From the NCBI RefSeq assembly GCF_910592395.1, contig NC_088313.1:4840501-4904500 (forward strand): a DNA stretch of 64,000 bases, read 5' to 3'. The notes beneath the pieces were generated by a model. That model saw only the letters and a program-made list of their open reading frames with translations. It was not told where the DNA came from and did no database searches. Both the position numbers and the translations under genes were made by a program. This document shows positions 1 through 11,264 of the stretch, piece after piece. This DNA comes from Lineus longissimus (Eukaryota > Nemertea > Pilidiophora > Heteronemertea > Lineidae). Each line of letters opens with the position of its first letter. Position 1 is the first letter of the stretch.

Positions 1-276
1 GTTCTACATGAAACAGCTAGATCAGCAGACAATATTTAGTGTATAGAGTTGTTCATAGATGGTGTGTCGAGCATTAAGTGGGATTGCCAATGTATACTTT
101 TACGGTTGAAAAAATCACCCAAGCTGTGGGCACTGCACGATCAAATAATTACCCAGGGCTGAAAGAGTTAAATCAAAGATGTTTTATAGTACCGGTACCT
201 GAACTGAAAGAAGATCTAGGTATGAGCATGCACGCCATGAAGTTTGTCGATTTCTCTGCAGTCTATATAAATGAGC

Positions 277-703
277 TTTAAAGGGATATGCCGTTCCTAA
301 TTACTGGTGGTCCAGGAAAATAGAAATGCAGTTATACACAATGCCATAGTGCAGTTATTATGCATAAGAAGATGCTGAAACTTGGTACAGTGTACAGTGG
401 AACCTCCCTTAGAAGACACCTCTCTAATAAGGACAACCTCTCTATTAAGGACACTTGTTTTGGTCCCAAATTGATTATTTCCATTCAATTTGACCTCTCT
501 AATCAGGACACCTCTCTATTAAGGACAGCACTTGTCAGTCCCGAGGGTGTCCTTAATAGAGGTTCTACTGTATTTGTACATCTGTCGACGCAACCGCAAT
601 GCTGAAATTTGTATCTAGTACATATTCATTTTTTACACAATTGGAAATTTTCAAATTTAAACGCAAATTTCAAATTTTCAACGAACAGCGTAAACCGTTA
701 AAG
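277..703 (+). mobile_element. family G MITE, copy 1, with nested family A
   Basis: Begins TTTAAAGGGATATGCCG and ends AACGAACAGCGTAAACC. Other copies run uninterrupted where this one carries 393-572. Confidence 0.6.
393..572 (+). mobile_element. pogo/Tc1-like MITE, family A, copy 1
   Basis: The family has TIRs TACAGTAGAACCTC / GAGGTTCTACTGTA with TA as target site and no coding capacity. The body repeats the phrase CTCTCTATTAAGGACA. Here + means GGTCCCAAATT reads on the plus strand. This copy is nested in family G. Confidence 0.75.
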
Positions 704-988
704 ACTTCAATTTGAACACTCTATACTAAGTTCAATGCATACTGTATGTACTGAGCCTGTTGTCAACACTAGGCATTAGATTGTGTTCTGGGAGCAACTC
801 ATCTTTTGTCAACAGTCTGGGTCAAGGGCCTAACTTATAGATTCAAGCCTCCCACTATATACCATACTGCTACGGGAACATCTAGGCCTAATACAGGCAC
901 AATTTTCGACAACAGCTTGTACGGATGACACGATACAAGGCTTATAAACCGCTTGTTCAATGTAAAATAAGTCTTTGATTGTGTATAC

Positions 989-1178
989 TATACATGCTTC
1001 CCGAAATTGGTGGCTCGCATTGGAACTAACTTTTTCCCCCTTGTCCGTCATTAAAGGCATTCAAGTGTGTTGGTCAACCATGACTATCTCCTTTGTCCCT
1101 CTCCACTATAAGGCCTAGTTTCCCCTTATGATATCACTATTTCGGACACTCAGCGCCCCATTTCTGGAAAGGGGTATA
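989..1178 (+). mobile_element. family H MITE, copy 1
   Basis: About 187 bp between TATACATGCTTCC and GGAAAGGGGTATA. Shared with 6699-6886 and 47221-47406. Confidence 0.6.
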
Positions 1179-1325
1179 GGCTGCAGCTACTCTTACAATG
1201 ATCCCTAATGCATTATGCATACAAACTACTGGCTTTTCTTACAACGATCATTTACACCTTTTGGCCTTAATTTTCACCCTTATGTTTACCCTGACCCTGA
1301 CCCTGACCCTTTAATACACCCAGCA

Positions 1326-1344
1326 CTAACCCTAACCCTAACCC
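1326..1344 (+). repeat. short telomere-like (CCCTAA)n
   Basis: Three CCCTAA units preceded by ACCCTG variants from 1289; the animal telomere motif in an internal position. Confidence 0.5.
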
Positions 1345-1379
1345 TTCTCTTACATTAATCTTAACTCCCCATTAAATCT

Positions 1380-2745
1380 TCAGTTTACTGTCTAACTGAA
1401 TTTAAATTTTCCTGGAGCACCAGTAATTACAAAAGGGCGTATCACTTTTAGGACGAATTCAGACTTTTTATCATAATGTGTGCAGTCAGTTTGAGCTACA
1501 CATTACAGAAAGAAGATTAAGGCGAAAAATATGACCGGCGACTGTGGTCACCAAGAGATAAGCCCTCAAAAATCATTGATTTTGTTCCGTTTCCAGCACA
1601 TTGCCGCATTTTTATGACTTCCTCATAAATGACGACATTCCAAGCTATCGTTTGGTATTCGGCTGGTTAACATGTTCTAAAGGAAGTTTCCGGACAATTT
1701 TGAGCTGGAACTCCCGTTTTCGAAAATAAGAAATTTCAATTTTCTATTTTTCGACCAAAAGATACAGAATTTCAAGTAGATTTGTGTAAAATTTTATTGC
1801 CTGCACATCAATTTCAATACTAGCAGAAACAAAAAAGCTTTTAAAAAAAGGCTTTTTGGAGATTATTTCCACGGAATTTGTAAAAAATTACACGTTTCAG
1901 CACAATTTTACAGGAATTTACCCAAAAATAGAGCTAGCTATACACATGAAACTCACACATTCTGAAACTATAGGAAATCCTCTATGAACATTCCTACTAC
2001 TCCAAAATAATTGGAAAACTCCTTCTTGTCTCTACAAGCCTTCAAAAATAGGTATGTAGAAAATTTGAAATTCCCGATTCTGGGTTTCCCCTAAGGGGGG
2101 TATTTCCATTCAGGCTTGACCCCAAAGGGTCAACTATCAAAGCAACAGTTAACTACATGAAACATTTAATTGCCTGCATTCCAGCTACTATACCTTTCGA
2201 TGCGGCAGATGTAAAAATATCCCAATGACGTTCGGTTCACCTCGATAGCATGTCATTTCCCACATAAATGGTACGATAATTCATCAGCACTGATGCACTG
2301 ACACACTCTGGGAACATGAGTTTCATCTCAATATCATAGATTGTGACAATTTTGAATATATTTTATATATTTTGACCCATTCAGATAAAAGTAAACTCAA
2401 CTGCCCAGTTTTGGTATTCACAAGATGGCGCGGGCCAAAAAATGCCTGCCGCAGCGAAGGGTTGAAATATTTGCAAAGACATACGGTGGTACAGACAGTC
2501 GAAATGCACTCAAATTCTTCAATACCCAAGAAGACGAGAATTATACTAGTTTTACTCAGAGCAGGCCATGCAATCTTACCCCCTTGATGAAAATGACCAT
2601 CCTCCTCCTCTGAAATTCAATAGCATATGTTAACCTAAAGGAATGGGTGGCTTTTTATTGCAGTATGTCTGTTATTCCTCTCATTCATCAGTAAACTATC
2701 TTTCTGAACGTGTGCGGTGCTTTTCCAATTTTGTTTCAGCTCTTA
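1380..2745. other. no gene found
   Basis: AT-rich sequence with no credible frame, splice pair or strong repeat. Confidence 0.5.
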
Positions 2746-3369
2746 GATCAGTTCGGCAAACGTCAAAATTCGGCAGCGATGCCGTTCGAGGAATCCCCCG
2801 TTGCTGTTAACGGCAACGGTTGCTTTATACGGCATCCCTCGGATGCCTCACGCGGCATCCCTCAGCTTCGGGATAACTTCGGGGCCGAGCGCTGCCGATC
2901 GGGGGTTCCATTATAGATTAATAGGGGGCAGCTGGTATTGATCTAAATATTTACCCAAGGAAATGTAAGTCTATCCACGCATTTTTGAAAATTCTCAATT
3001 TTCAGAATGGCCTCCACTGAAATGTGGCGTCAAACCAACTGATGGAGGTTCAATTCTAATACACTTACTCAAATACAGCTAATTAATACGACCTGTCCCA
3101 TGTCCCCGTCTTGTAAGCTCTGGCTCAGCAGACGACATGTACTGCAGAATATTCTGGCGCAAATTTGTGTGTAACATATGTGTTTTTCAATTCATTTCAG
3201 CAGTAACCAAAATGAAACGGCCAGGGGCCATTGTGCTCACCGTATACATCTTTTAGTAGGCAGGATCATGCTTAGTTTAGAGGTGAATATGGTGAACACA
3301 ATCAGGCATGAAGACTTTTTTTTAGATGTGTATTGATGTCAAGTAATAAGACAGGGCAGTATATATAAG

Positions 3370-4612
3370 TTTATGATCCAACCAATAATTGTCTATGACA
3401 TCAACAAGATCAATATCGTGTGATTGCTAAGAGTCCCTGCAATAAAAAATTCATCGAAAAAAAGTCATTAATAAGCAAGATATTGCACATCCTACTTTTT
3501 CAGTTTTGACCCCCTGGTGGCCAAATCAAGAATCAGATGAGGCCAAAATTCGGTGTCAGAGATTATCTGATGTAGGGGGTTACATGTACCAACTTTCAAG
3601 TTCATAGCTTCAGCAGTTAAGAAACGTGCCATAGTTACACTCTAATGGCCAATTTACGCCATTTGACCTCTGTGACCTAGAAAAGGAGGTCAAATCCAAA
3701 AATCGTAGGACATGTGGTGTATCCTTGCTAGAAGTCCCTGCCATAAAAATTTTATCGAAAACAATTCACTCAAATAAGCAAGATCTTGCACTTCTTCCTT
3801 TTTCCATTATGGCCCCCTGGTGGCCGAATAAAGAATCAGATCAGGCCAAAATTCGGCATCAAAGGTTATCTGATGTAGGGGGTTATATGCACCAAGTTTC
3901 AAGTTCATAGCTTTACTGGTTAAGAAACGTGCCATAGTTTACACTCCAACGGCCAATTTACGCCATATGACCTCTGTGACCTTGAAAAGTAGGTCAAATT
4001 GAAAACCCGTAAGACATGTGATGTATTCTTCCTAAGAGTACCTACCATAAAAATTTTATCGAAAACAAGTCACTTATAAGCGAGATATCACACTTTAGAT
4101 ATCCACTTTTGGCCCCCTGGTGGCAAAGTTGAGAATCAGATCAAACTGAAATTCAGCACCAGAGGCTATGTGATATAGGGGGTTATATGTACCAAGTTTC
4201 AAGTTCATAGCTTTAGTGGTTAAGAAACGTGCCATAGTTTACACTCTAACGGCCAATTTACGCCATATGACCTCTGTGAACTTGAAAAGTAGGTCAAATT
4301 AAAAACCCGTATGATATAAGATGTATATTTGCTATGAGTACCTACAACACAAGTTTCATCGAAAACAAGTCACTAATAAGCGAGATATCACACTTTTTAG
4401 ATATCGACATTTGGCCCCCTGGTGGCCAAGTTGAGAATCAGATCGGACCGAAATTCAGTGTCAGAGGTCACCTGACCTAGGGGGTGCTGTGTACAAAGTT
4501 TTAAGTTCATAGCCCTAGCGGTTAAGAAACGTGCCACTGTTTTTTAAATAGGATACGACGACGGACGACGGACGACGACGACGGACGACGGACACTGCGG
4601 TATTACATAAGA
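3370..4612 (+). repeat. family B tandem array 1 (4 units of about 301 bp)
   Basis: The anchor CCCCCTGGTGGC recurs at 3510, 3813, 4113 and 4415. Each unit also has AAGAAACGTGCCA and TGACCTCTGTGACCT. The array ends in an ACG/GGACG trinucleotide tract at 4553-4605. No open reading frame. Confidence 0.75.
3664..3692 (+). promoter_or_regulatory. DR3-type nuclear receptor half-site pair (in repeat)
   Basis: TGACCTCTGTGACCT is AGGTCA-3-AGGTCA on the minus strand, followed by an AGGTCA on the plus strand. Equivalent blocks: 3968, 4268 (altered), 4808, 5109 (altered), 5410, 10056, 56014, 56315, 56794. Function not shown. Confidence 0.4.
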
Positions 4613-4789
4613 CTCCCCTACAGTGAGTCAAAAATCAAGAAAATGTAAGATACAAGTCAGAAAAGACAAAAGGGAAAAGATAAAAAATAATAAAATAAAA
4701 AAATATTTTTGGCCGTCCCTGACTGGGGTTTGAACTCACGACCTTTGGATTGCCACAACACGAAAAACACAAAACATGCAATTTCGGCC
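4613..4789 (+). other. spacer between the two arrays
   Basis: A-rich sequence followed by GGGGTTTGAACTCACGACC, a B-box-like phrase; possibly a SINE relic. Confidence 0.25.
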
Positions 4790-5778
4790 ATATCTGTGTC
4801 TGCGTTGTGACCTCTGTGACCTCGACAAGTAGGTCAAATTATAAACCCATATGATATATGATGTATCCTTGCTATGAGTACCTACCACAAAAGTTTTATC
4901 GAAAACAAGTCATCAATAAGCGAGATATCACACTTTTTAGATATCCACATTCGACCCCCTGGTGGCCAAATTGAGAATCAGATCGGACCGATATTCAGCA
5001 CAGGAGGTTATCTGATATAGGGGGTTATATGTACCAAGTTTCAAGTTCATAGCTGTGGCGGTTGAGAAACGTGCCATAGTTACGCTGAAACAGCCAATTT
5101 ATGCCATTTGACCTCTGCAACCTTGAAAAGTAGGTCAAATTAAAAAATTGTACGATATATGATGTATCCTTGCTATGAGTACCCACCACGAAAGTTTTAT
5201 TGAAAACAAGTTATTGATAAGCGAATTATCACACTTTTTAGGTATCCACATTCGGCCCCCTGGTGGCCAAGTTGAGAATCAGATCAGACTGAAATTCAGC
5301 ACCAGAGGTTATCTGGTATAGGGGGTTATATGTATTAAGTTTCAAGTTCATAGCTGTGGAGGTTGAAAAACGTGCCATAGTTACACTGAAACAGCCAATT
5401 TATGCCATTTGACCTCTGTGACCTTGAAAAGTAGGTCAAATTAAAAACCCGTATGATATATGATGTATCCTTGCTATGAGTACCTACCACAAAAATTTTA
5501 TTCCAAACAAGTCATTAATAAGCGAGATATCACACTTTTTAGATATCTACATTCGGCCCCCTGGTGGCCAAATTAAGAATCAGATCGGACCGAAATTTAG
5601 TGTCACAGGTCATCTGACCAAGGGAGTCCTGTGTACAAAGTTACAAGTTCATAGGCTTAGCGGTTAAGAAACGTGCCACTGTTTTTGAAACAGGATACGA
5701 CGACGACGACGGACGACGACAGACGACGACGGACGACGGACACTGCGGTATTGTAAAGACTCCCCTACGGTGAGCCAA
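4790..5778 (+). repeat. family B tandem array 2 (3 units of about 301 bp)
   Basis: Anchors at 4955, 5256 and 5557, then a second ACG tract at 5697-5745 and TCCCCTACGGTGAGCC, the same end as array 1. Confidence 0.75.
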
Positions 5779-6254
5779 AAACGGAATTAATCGAACGATG
5801 CTCACATGATTTTCAATGCTGTGGTGTCAATTTTCACCGGAAGTGTCACTTTACGGCAACGGTTGCCTCAGACAGCATCGCTGCCGAATTTTGACGTTTG
5901 CCGAACTGAGATAGAAGAAAAACGTGTTATTCATTATTACTAGTACGCACAAGACCTGGCGCGAAAGACCTTGCCCGCCACGTGAGTGCATGCCATGATT
6001 CGAGTTCACGTCACCCATCAAGCGCCATCAGCATGACGTCGGAAAAATCGATATCAGCACCAAGACGTCACAGGGTAGATCCAAACTCCAGGAAACGCCT
6101 TACTAGTGCATCGTTCCACGTGGAAAGGGTCGACGTATGGAGAGCTAACTCAGGTCAAATCGTAGTCAACATCGAAAAAGCGTGATAATTCAGTCAGATT
6201 TTGATTTTTTCCTTTTTTGTGCAATATGTTGATGGAAACTACTTATGTAGAATA

Positions 6255-7335
6255 GGAGGTGACTGGGCAGCCGACAGCGGCTTGTTGTATTCGACTCGAT
6301 GACACGACGACGCGATGACTCGATGACGCGATCCGGTTGGAATCTTTTTAAAGAATATCACTGCTTGGACTGTAATTTATACATAGAATCATAAGTGGAG
6401 GAAAATAAAAAAGAACCGATCATTACCAACCCCTTTCCAGCTGTTTTCACCGTATCTAATCCGACCATTTTTCGTTTCCTACAAGTTCGCATTTTTGATA
6501 AAACCATGCGCCATGTTGCTATACAAGCCACTGGTATCTTACCGTCAATACAGCTAATACACCTAAATATAGCTGGTTCAGATCAACCTCCTACCCAGGT
6601 TCTTTACGAGCAGAAATTCCAATGTTAAAATGACACGCGATTTCCTGGAGACAAGGTTGGCTCTGGATATCCGTTCAGCACGGCAATATTAAATGTCCTA
6701 TACACCTTTCCAGAAATGGGGCGCTGAGTGTCCGAAATAGTGATGTCATAAGGGGAAACTAGGCCTGTGGTGGAGGGACAAAGGAGATAGTCATGGTTGA
6801 CCAACACACTTGAATGCCTTTAATGACGGACAAGGGGGAAAAAGTTAGTTCCAATGCAAGCCACCAATTTAGGAAAGCATGTATAGGGGCTGATGTATGG
6901 GGGGGGGGGGGGCAGATGTCAAGGGACAGAAGAGGGACTGAGTGACTGAGTCTAAAAAACTGTACATATGCGAAATTCCGATTCTTGACAGACTACCACA
7001 TGACATCTGACATTGGCCACTAGAAGCTTGTTTGTCAATTAAATCTCCGGTCATTTTGCGTGCTATGAAACTTCCACGAGTCCTTTAAATATCAAAATCA
7101 ATCGCGGGGACCAATCTTCAGTGGCCATCGCTGGGGGGGGGGGGGGCACATCCTTCCACATACCGTAGCTGGGTATGTGAAGGCCGAGCTAAAACCTCTG
7201 CTGTTGCAGCGGTAGCCCGGAGACCAGGATCATGGGATTCCGTATTTTAGCAAAATCCATAGCAACGATCGCGTCATCGAGCCATCGCGTCGTCGAGTCA
7301 TCGAGTCGAATACCACAAGCCGCCGACAGCTTGGT
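6255..7335. mobile_element. foldback with GATGACGCGATG-motif arms
   Basis: The left arm (GACAGCGGCTTGTTGTATTC, then repeats of GACGCGATGACTCGATG; 6275-6333) returns inverted at 7261-7330. A family H MITE lies inside, as do two poly-G tracts (6898-6912, 7132-7146). Confidence 0.55.
6699..6886 (-). mobile_element. family H MITE, copy 2
   Basis: Reverse orientation, ends TATACACCTTTCC and AAAGCATGTATA. Confidence 0.6.
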
Positions 7336-7607
7336 AATTCTGCCCTTGATAATGCCACTGGTCCTTTAAGGAACTGATCCCGAGCTTGAGGTTGGTTGTT
7401 TCACCAAACAATGCTTGGGAGGAGCTCAGTTTTGGTTGACATTTTAGTTCCACCCCATGCAATGCAGCAGTGTCTGCTGAGACAACCGAAACCGACAACT
7501 AGGACATTAGTTTATACTTGATAAAAAATATTTGGTGTGGAAATGAAAAGTAGGAGGAAACCCAAGACGTCATAGGAAACCTATGATGTATCCCATGAGT
7601 GTACCGG

Positions 7608-7745
7608 GACTGAACAGAAATCGAACCTAGGACTGACCAGAAATCAAACCCGGGACTGACCAGAAATCAAACCCGGGACTGACCAGAAATCAAACCCGGG
7701 ACTGACCAGAAATCAAACCCGGGACTGACCAGAAAGCAAACCCGG
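7608..7745 (+). repeat. 23-bp minisatellite, six units
   Basis: GACTGACCAGAAATCAAACC plus CGG repeats at exactly 23-bp steps from 7608 to 7723; the inner four units are almost identical. Confidence 0.85.
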
Positions 7746-7969
7746 CACCTCATTGGTCATCCTCAACAGCATCCATCAGCATCCACCAGGTTTAAAGTCG
7801 GGTATAAAGTCATCAAAATAAAATTTAGTAGCCATATACGTAATAAGTACGCCATAAAACACATTTCCCGAAAATTTCATGACATTTGGGTGTAAGATGA
7901 GGGAGATGTTGTCATATTTCGTTTAAGACCCTTAGATTTTATTTTGATAATAAATGATTACCGTTGTAT

Positions 7970-8350
7970 GACCAACTCGGCCTGGGTTATAAATCATTGG
8001 TTTATTGGCATAAGTTTTTCTTATATTTTGTTTGTTTTTTGTTGGTATATATAGGCCTACTATGTATTCATTCCTGTTGGAAATTTGAAGAAAATTCATT
8101 GGGATTTGAAGGAGAAATCCATGAAATAACGGCGGCGAGTGTGGGAATGTCGCGGTAGCACTCCAAATGCACATTCATGACTGTGATTTCATGGATTTCT
8201 CCTCCAAATCTCGATGAATTCTCTTCAAATTTTCACCAGGAATGAATAAATAGTAGGCCTATATATATAGCATATAGCAACAAAAAAAAACAATATAAGG
8301 AAAACTTATGCCAATAAACCAATGATTTATAACCCAGGCCGAGTTGGTAA
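7970..8350. mobile_element. foldback element, about 160-bp arms
   Basis: ACCAACTCGGCCTGGGTTAT at 7971 returns inverted at about 8330-8349, and the arms pair inward to near 8130 and 8190, with TATAGGCCTA in both. Confidence 0.65.
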
Positions 8351-8657
8351 TAGGCCGAGTTGCCCCGTAACCCTTTAAATATGCTCTTAAACCTGGTGGA
8401 CGCTGTCTAGTGTGACCTGACTGTAACATCCAAAGTCATCAACCTGTATACCTAATTACTCTTACCCCTAATGGGTAAATAGCCCAGCCCAAGTATCAGG
8501 CTCTGAACCAACTAACACTCGGTAATGAAAGAAACAACCAATCAGCACACAGCTGTATCGATCTAAGATTACCACAGGGCCTAGGGCAGGGGCCTAGTAA
8601 CCAGGTGCTCATCAGAAAGTTCATAAAAGGGGTCAAACAGCTTAACAGATAGATATT

Positions 8658-9052
8658 AGTTGCGCGTACACCACGAAATATTGGTGGACCAATTGCACGT
8701 ACACCACCACATTGCCGCGACAAATTTGTTCGGCAATCCATTGCCGGTACAAATTGCCGGGCCAATTTGTCCCATCAAGCTTGATGGTCCAAATTCGCCC
8801 GGCTTGTTAAAAGCTCGGCTTTGTCGTGGTGTACGCGCAAATGGATCGGCAATTAGCTAGTTAGATGGTTCGGCGACAGGCGGCACTTTCGAAATGGCGC
8901 TTTCTGCTAATTGTTTGCGCGCCATCTGTTGCCGGATTTTATAACTAGCTGCAGCGCTGGTGTACGCGCTTGGTGGATTTTCGATGGTGCGGCATTGGTT
9001 CGCAAACCAAGATTGGTGGTCCATTTTCAGGTGGTGTACGTGCGGCTATTAT
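8658..9052 (+). mobile_element. foldback family I, copy 1 (GTACACCA motif)
   Basis: The arms are built from GCGTACACCA and its complement plus short palindromes (CCATCAAGCTTGATGG, GGCGACAGGCGG). Copy 2 at 15631 is the same sequence inverted. Confidence 0.65.
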
Positions 9053-9097
9053 AAAACAATGGAAAGGATCAATTAAGAAGAAAGGTGTTAAACTCAC

Positions 9098-9190
9098 AGC
9101 GGGTAACGATCCTGGGTGTCTGGGTTTGCCGACAGCCAGAGAGAAACACAGAATAATAATCATCGCCACAATACAAAAGACAAAACTCAT
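9098..9190 (-). CDS. candidate first exon coding a signal peptide
   Basis: A minus-strand ATG opens 31 codons: MSFVFCIVAMIIILCFSLAV, then GKPRHPGSLPA, immediately followed by a good donor GTGAGT (9097-9092). The hydrophobic core and the small residues before Lys look like a cleavable signal peptide. I find no second exon, no promoter motif and no name. It could be a chance open frame; the exact donor at the end of the frame is the main argument. Confidence 0.3.
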
Positions 9191-9634
9191 AAACGATTGC
9201 CAATAAAAGCTAGGCGAGATCTATTAATCAATCTTTGAGTGCCACCGGCAAATAACACGATCAATCATCAAATAATACACAGCAAGTACAATATGACACA
9301 AATACAAATTTGATTCAAGATGGTTTAACTGAGGACCCTTTTTCATCATTTTGTATAGCTTAAAGGGTAATTCTTACAACGAGAATGCCCTTCCCGCACC
9401 TGATGTAATGCATGTCATTTGCAGTGGATATGGGGAGAACTGTTTCTGGCTAGTTTCACCAGTTTTGATTCCAATGTGCTCAATGGCACAAAAGACAATT
9501 ACCGGTACCATGTCTAAGTATAGCATTCTGGTTATAAAGTTGACTGAATTTCAGGGTTATTGAAGAGTGCACATGTGACATGGAAATTGGTTGACATCTG
9601 TCAAACAGTTTAGGAGTAATAGGACTTCGTTGGA

Positions 9635-10378
9635 TTTTCAAGATGGCGGCCTGGGGGCCATATTTGTCGTAGGATTTGACTAAAAATTAGGGATATTGAT
9701 AAGAATACATAGATACATAATCACATGAAGTTTGGTTGCAATCCAATCATTAGTTTCGGAATAGAACTTTGTTTAATTTTCAAGATGGCCGCCTGGCGGC
9801 CATATTGGTCAATTGATTTGACTGACAATCAGGGTTGTGGTAGAAAGTACATAGATATACAATCACTTGAAATTTGGTTGCAATCCGACTTTGTTTAATT
9901 TTCAAGATGGCCGCCTGGTGGCCATATTTGAAGTCCGAGCGGAACAAATTTTTGGCGTAGAATAGAGGGTCTCTAGATACATGTCCTCACAAGTTTAGAA
10001 CCTTCTAACTCAAATAGAAACGAAACGTGCCACCAATCGGTGATTTAGTGAACTTTGACCTCTGTGACCTTGAAAAATAGGTCAACTCAAAAAACCCGGG
10101 TGATATGTCATTTAACCTTATTAGTTACACCCACCATAAAAAATCGTCACTCTACGTACAACCATTAGCTTCAAAAAGGCAAAAGCCAATTTCCAAGATG
10201 GCCACCTGGAGGCCAGAAAGTAGGTCATATCGCGAAGAAGAAAAATATATCTGGGCATATTGCCTAAAGCTACCATCACACCAAGTTTTAGCCATCTAGC
10301 CCTAGCGGTGACGAAACGTGCTCCGCTAACAGACGACGACGGACGCGACTGTGTCAAGCTCCCCAGAGGTGAGCTAAA
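9635..10378 (+). repeat. family B relative with CAAGATGGCCGCCTGG units
   Basis: CAAGATGGC(C/G)GCCTGG is at 9641, 9781 and 9902 and a variant at 10195. It ends with an ACG tract near 10330 and GAGGTGAGCTAAAAA, as in the other family B copies. Confidence 0.65.
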
Positions 10379-10409
10379 AAGTAGGCAGAATCGTTGGTGT
10401 GCGAAATTG

Positions 10410-11058
10410 CCTTTAACCTCTTAAGTACCGCCGACGACAAGTCGGTCGTTCTCAGATAAGGTTTTTTACCAGCGACCGACAAGTCGGTCGCAAATGAATT
10501 TGTTTCTCTCGAGCCTGGTACGTTGAACTATTGCTTGTTTTACCGTGTTTGATGTTCGTTAGGGCCAGTTAGACCTTTGTCTGGATAGATGGCGCCCCGG
10601 TTCCGGGTTTTGGCGGCTGTATGCCAGCTCTATACACAGTTATATACAGTGCAAGTCAAACCAATTTTACCGCGTGGTGAAACATTTTCGATCCGTAATC
10701 GATATGCAACCTATCACCTGTTGATCAGACCTATCAATAATTGATTCTTTGTTCAGGAAGGAATAAAAGAAGTCATAGTTTACCAAAAAAATCATTGTTT
10801 TATTATGAAAATCACAAAAATCAAAAAAACAATCAATCGATATTGGTAATTGATCACCAATTTACAGATAAGAGCTAGCAACCAATACCAATCGATAGCC
10901 CCATCTTTCCCCTTTCTGAAAATGTATACTTTATTGGGTCTATCTCCAAAGACTTCGTTGCTACGGATTTTACAAACAAACTACATCAAATCTTGAAAAA
11001 TGCAAAAAATACCCTGGTATTCTGGGGACATTTAGCCCTATTACTGAAGAGGTTAAGG
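10410..11058. mobile_element. 650-bp TIR element
   Basis: CTTTAACCTCTTAAGTA at the left, inverted TACTGAAGAGGTTAAGG at the right. Near the left end is a pair of CGACAAGTCGGTCG palindromes. Confidence 0.5.
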
Positions 11059-11165
11059 ACAAAAGTCATTGAACTTGTCAGCTCCTAAATGGCCAGGTTG
11101 TGACCATACATAACTCAAGGTCCCAGAAGGCTAAATTTGTTAATATTACATTTCAAGAAGCTCAC

Positions 11166-11264
11166 CTTCGACTCTGAAGTGATCTGTTTCTTCATTCTGT
11201 TCTGGCCGTTGACTTTCATCCAATAATGGAACACTGACACCATTTGACTCTTTTTCGGGGATGT
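11166..11264 (-). CDS. SLC24A: exchanger exon 7 (cytosolic loop)
   Basis: The phase-1 reading gives [18 protein letters not shown], then an acidic stretch to DHFRVE. The loop is poorly conserved in the family, so this exon rests on the CTCTCTAG acceptor, the GTGAGC donor and matching phase rather than on homology. It is the last exon I can find before the left edge. Confidence 0.7.

Larger units (their letters stand above)
2748..5912. mobile_element. 3.1-kb composite framed by inverted CGGCA-rich arms
   Basis: CAGTTCGGCAAACGTC and the following bases up to CGGCAGCGATGC (about 37 bp) occur at 2750-2786 and, inverted, at 5874-5910. The left arm continues with palindromic CGGCATCCCTCGGATGCC-type sequence to about 2915. 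Two family B arrays fill the interior. Confidence 0.5.

Noticed and set aside
7608-7745. CRISPR-like regular repeat
   Set aside because: Units are directly abutting 23-bp copies with no spacers, in animal DNA: a minisatellite.
8945-9190. 81-codon minus-strand ORF as a complete secreted peptide
   Set aside because: Beyond the donor at 9097 the frame enters a foldback repeat; only the first 31 codons are credible.
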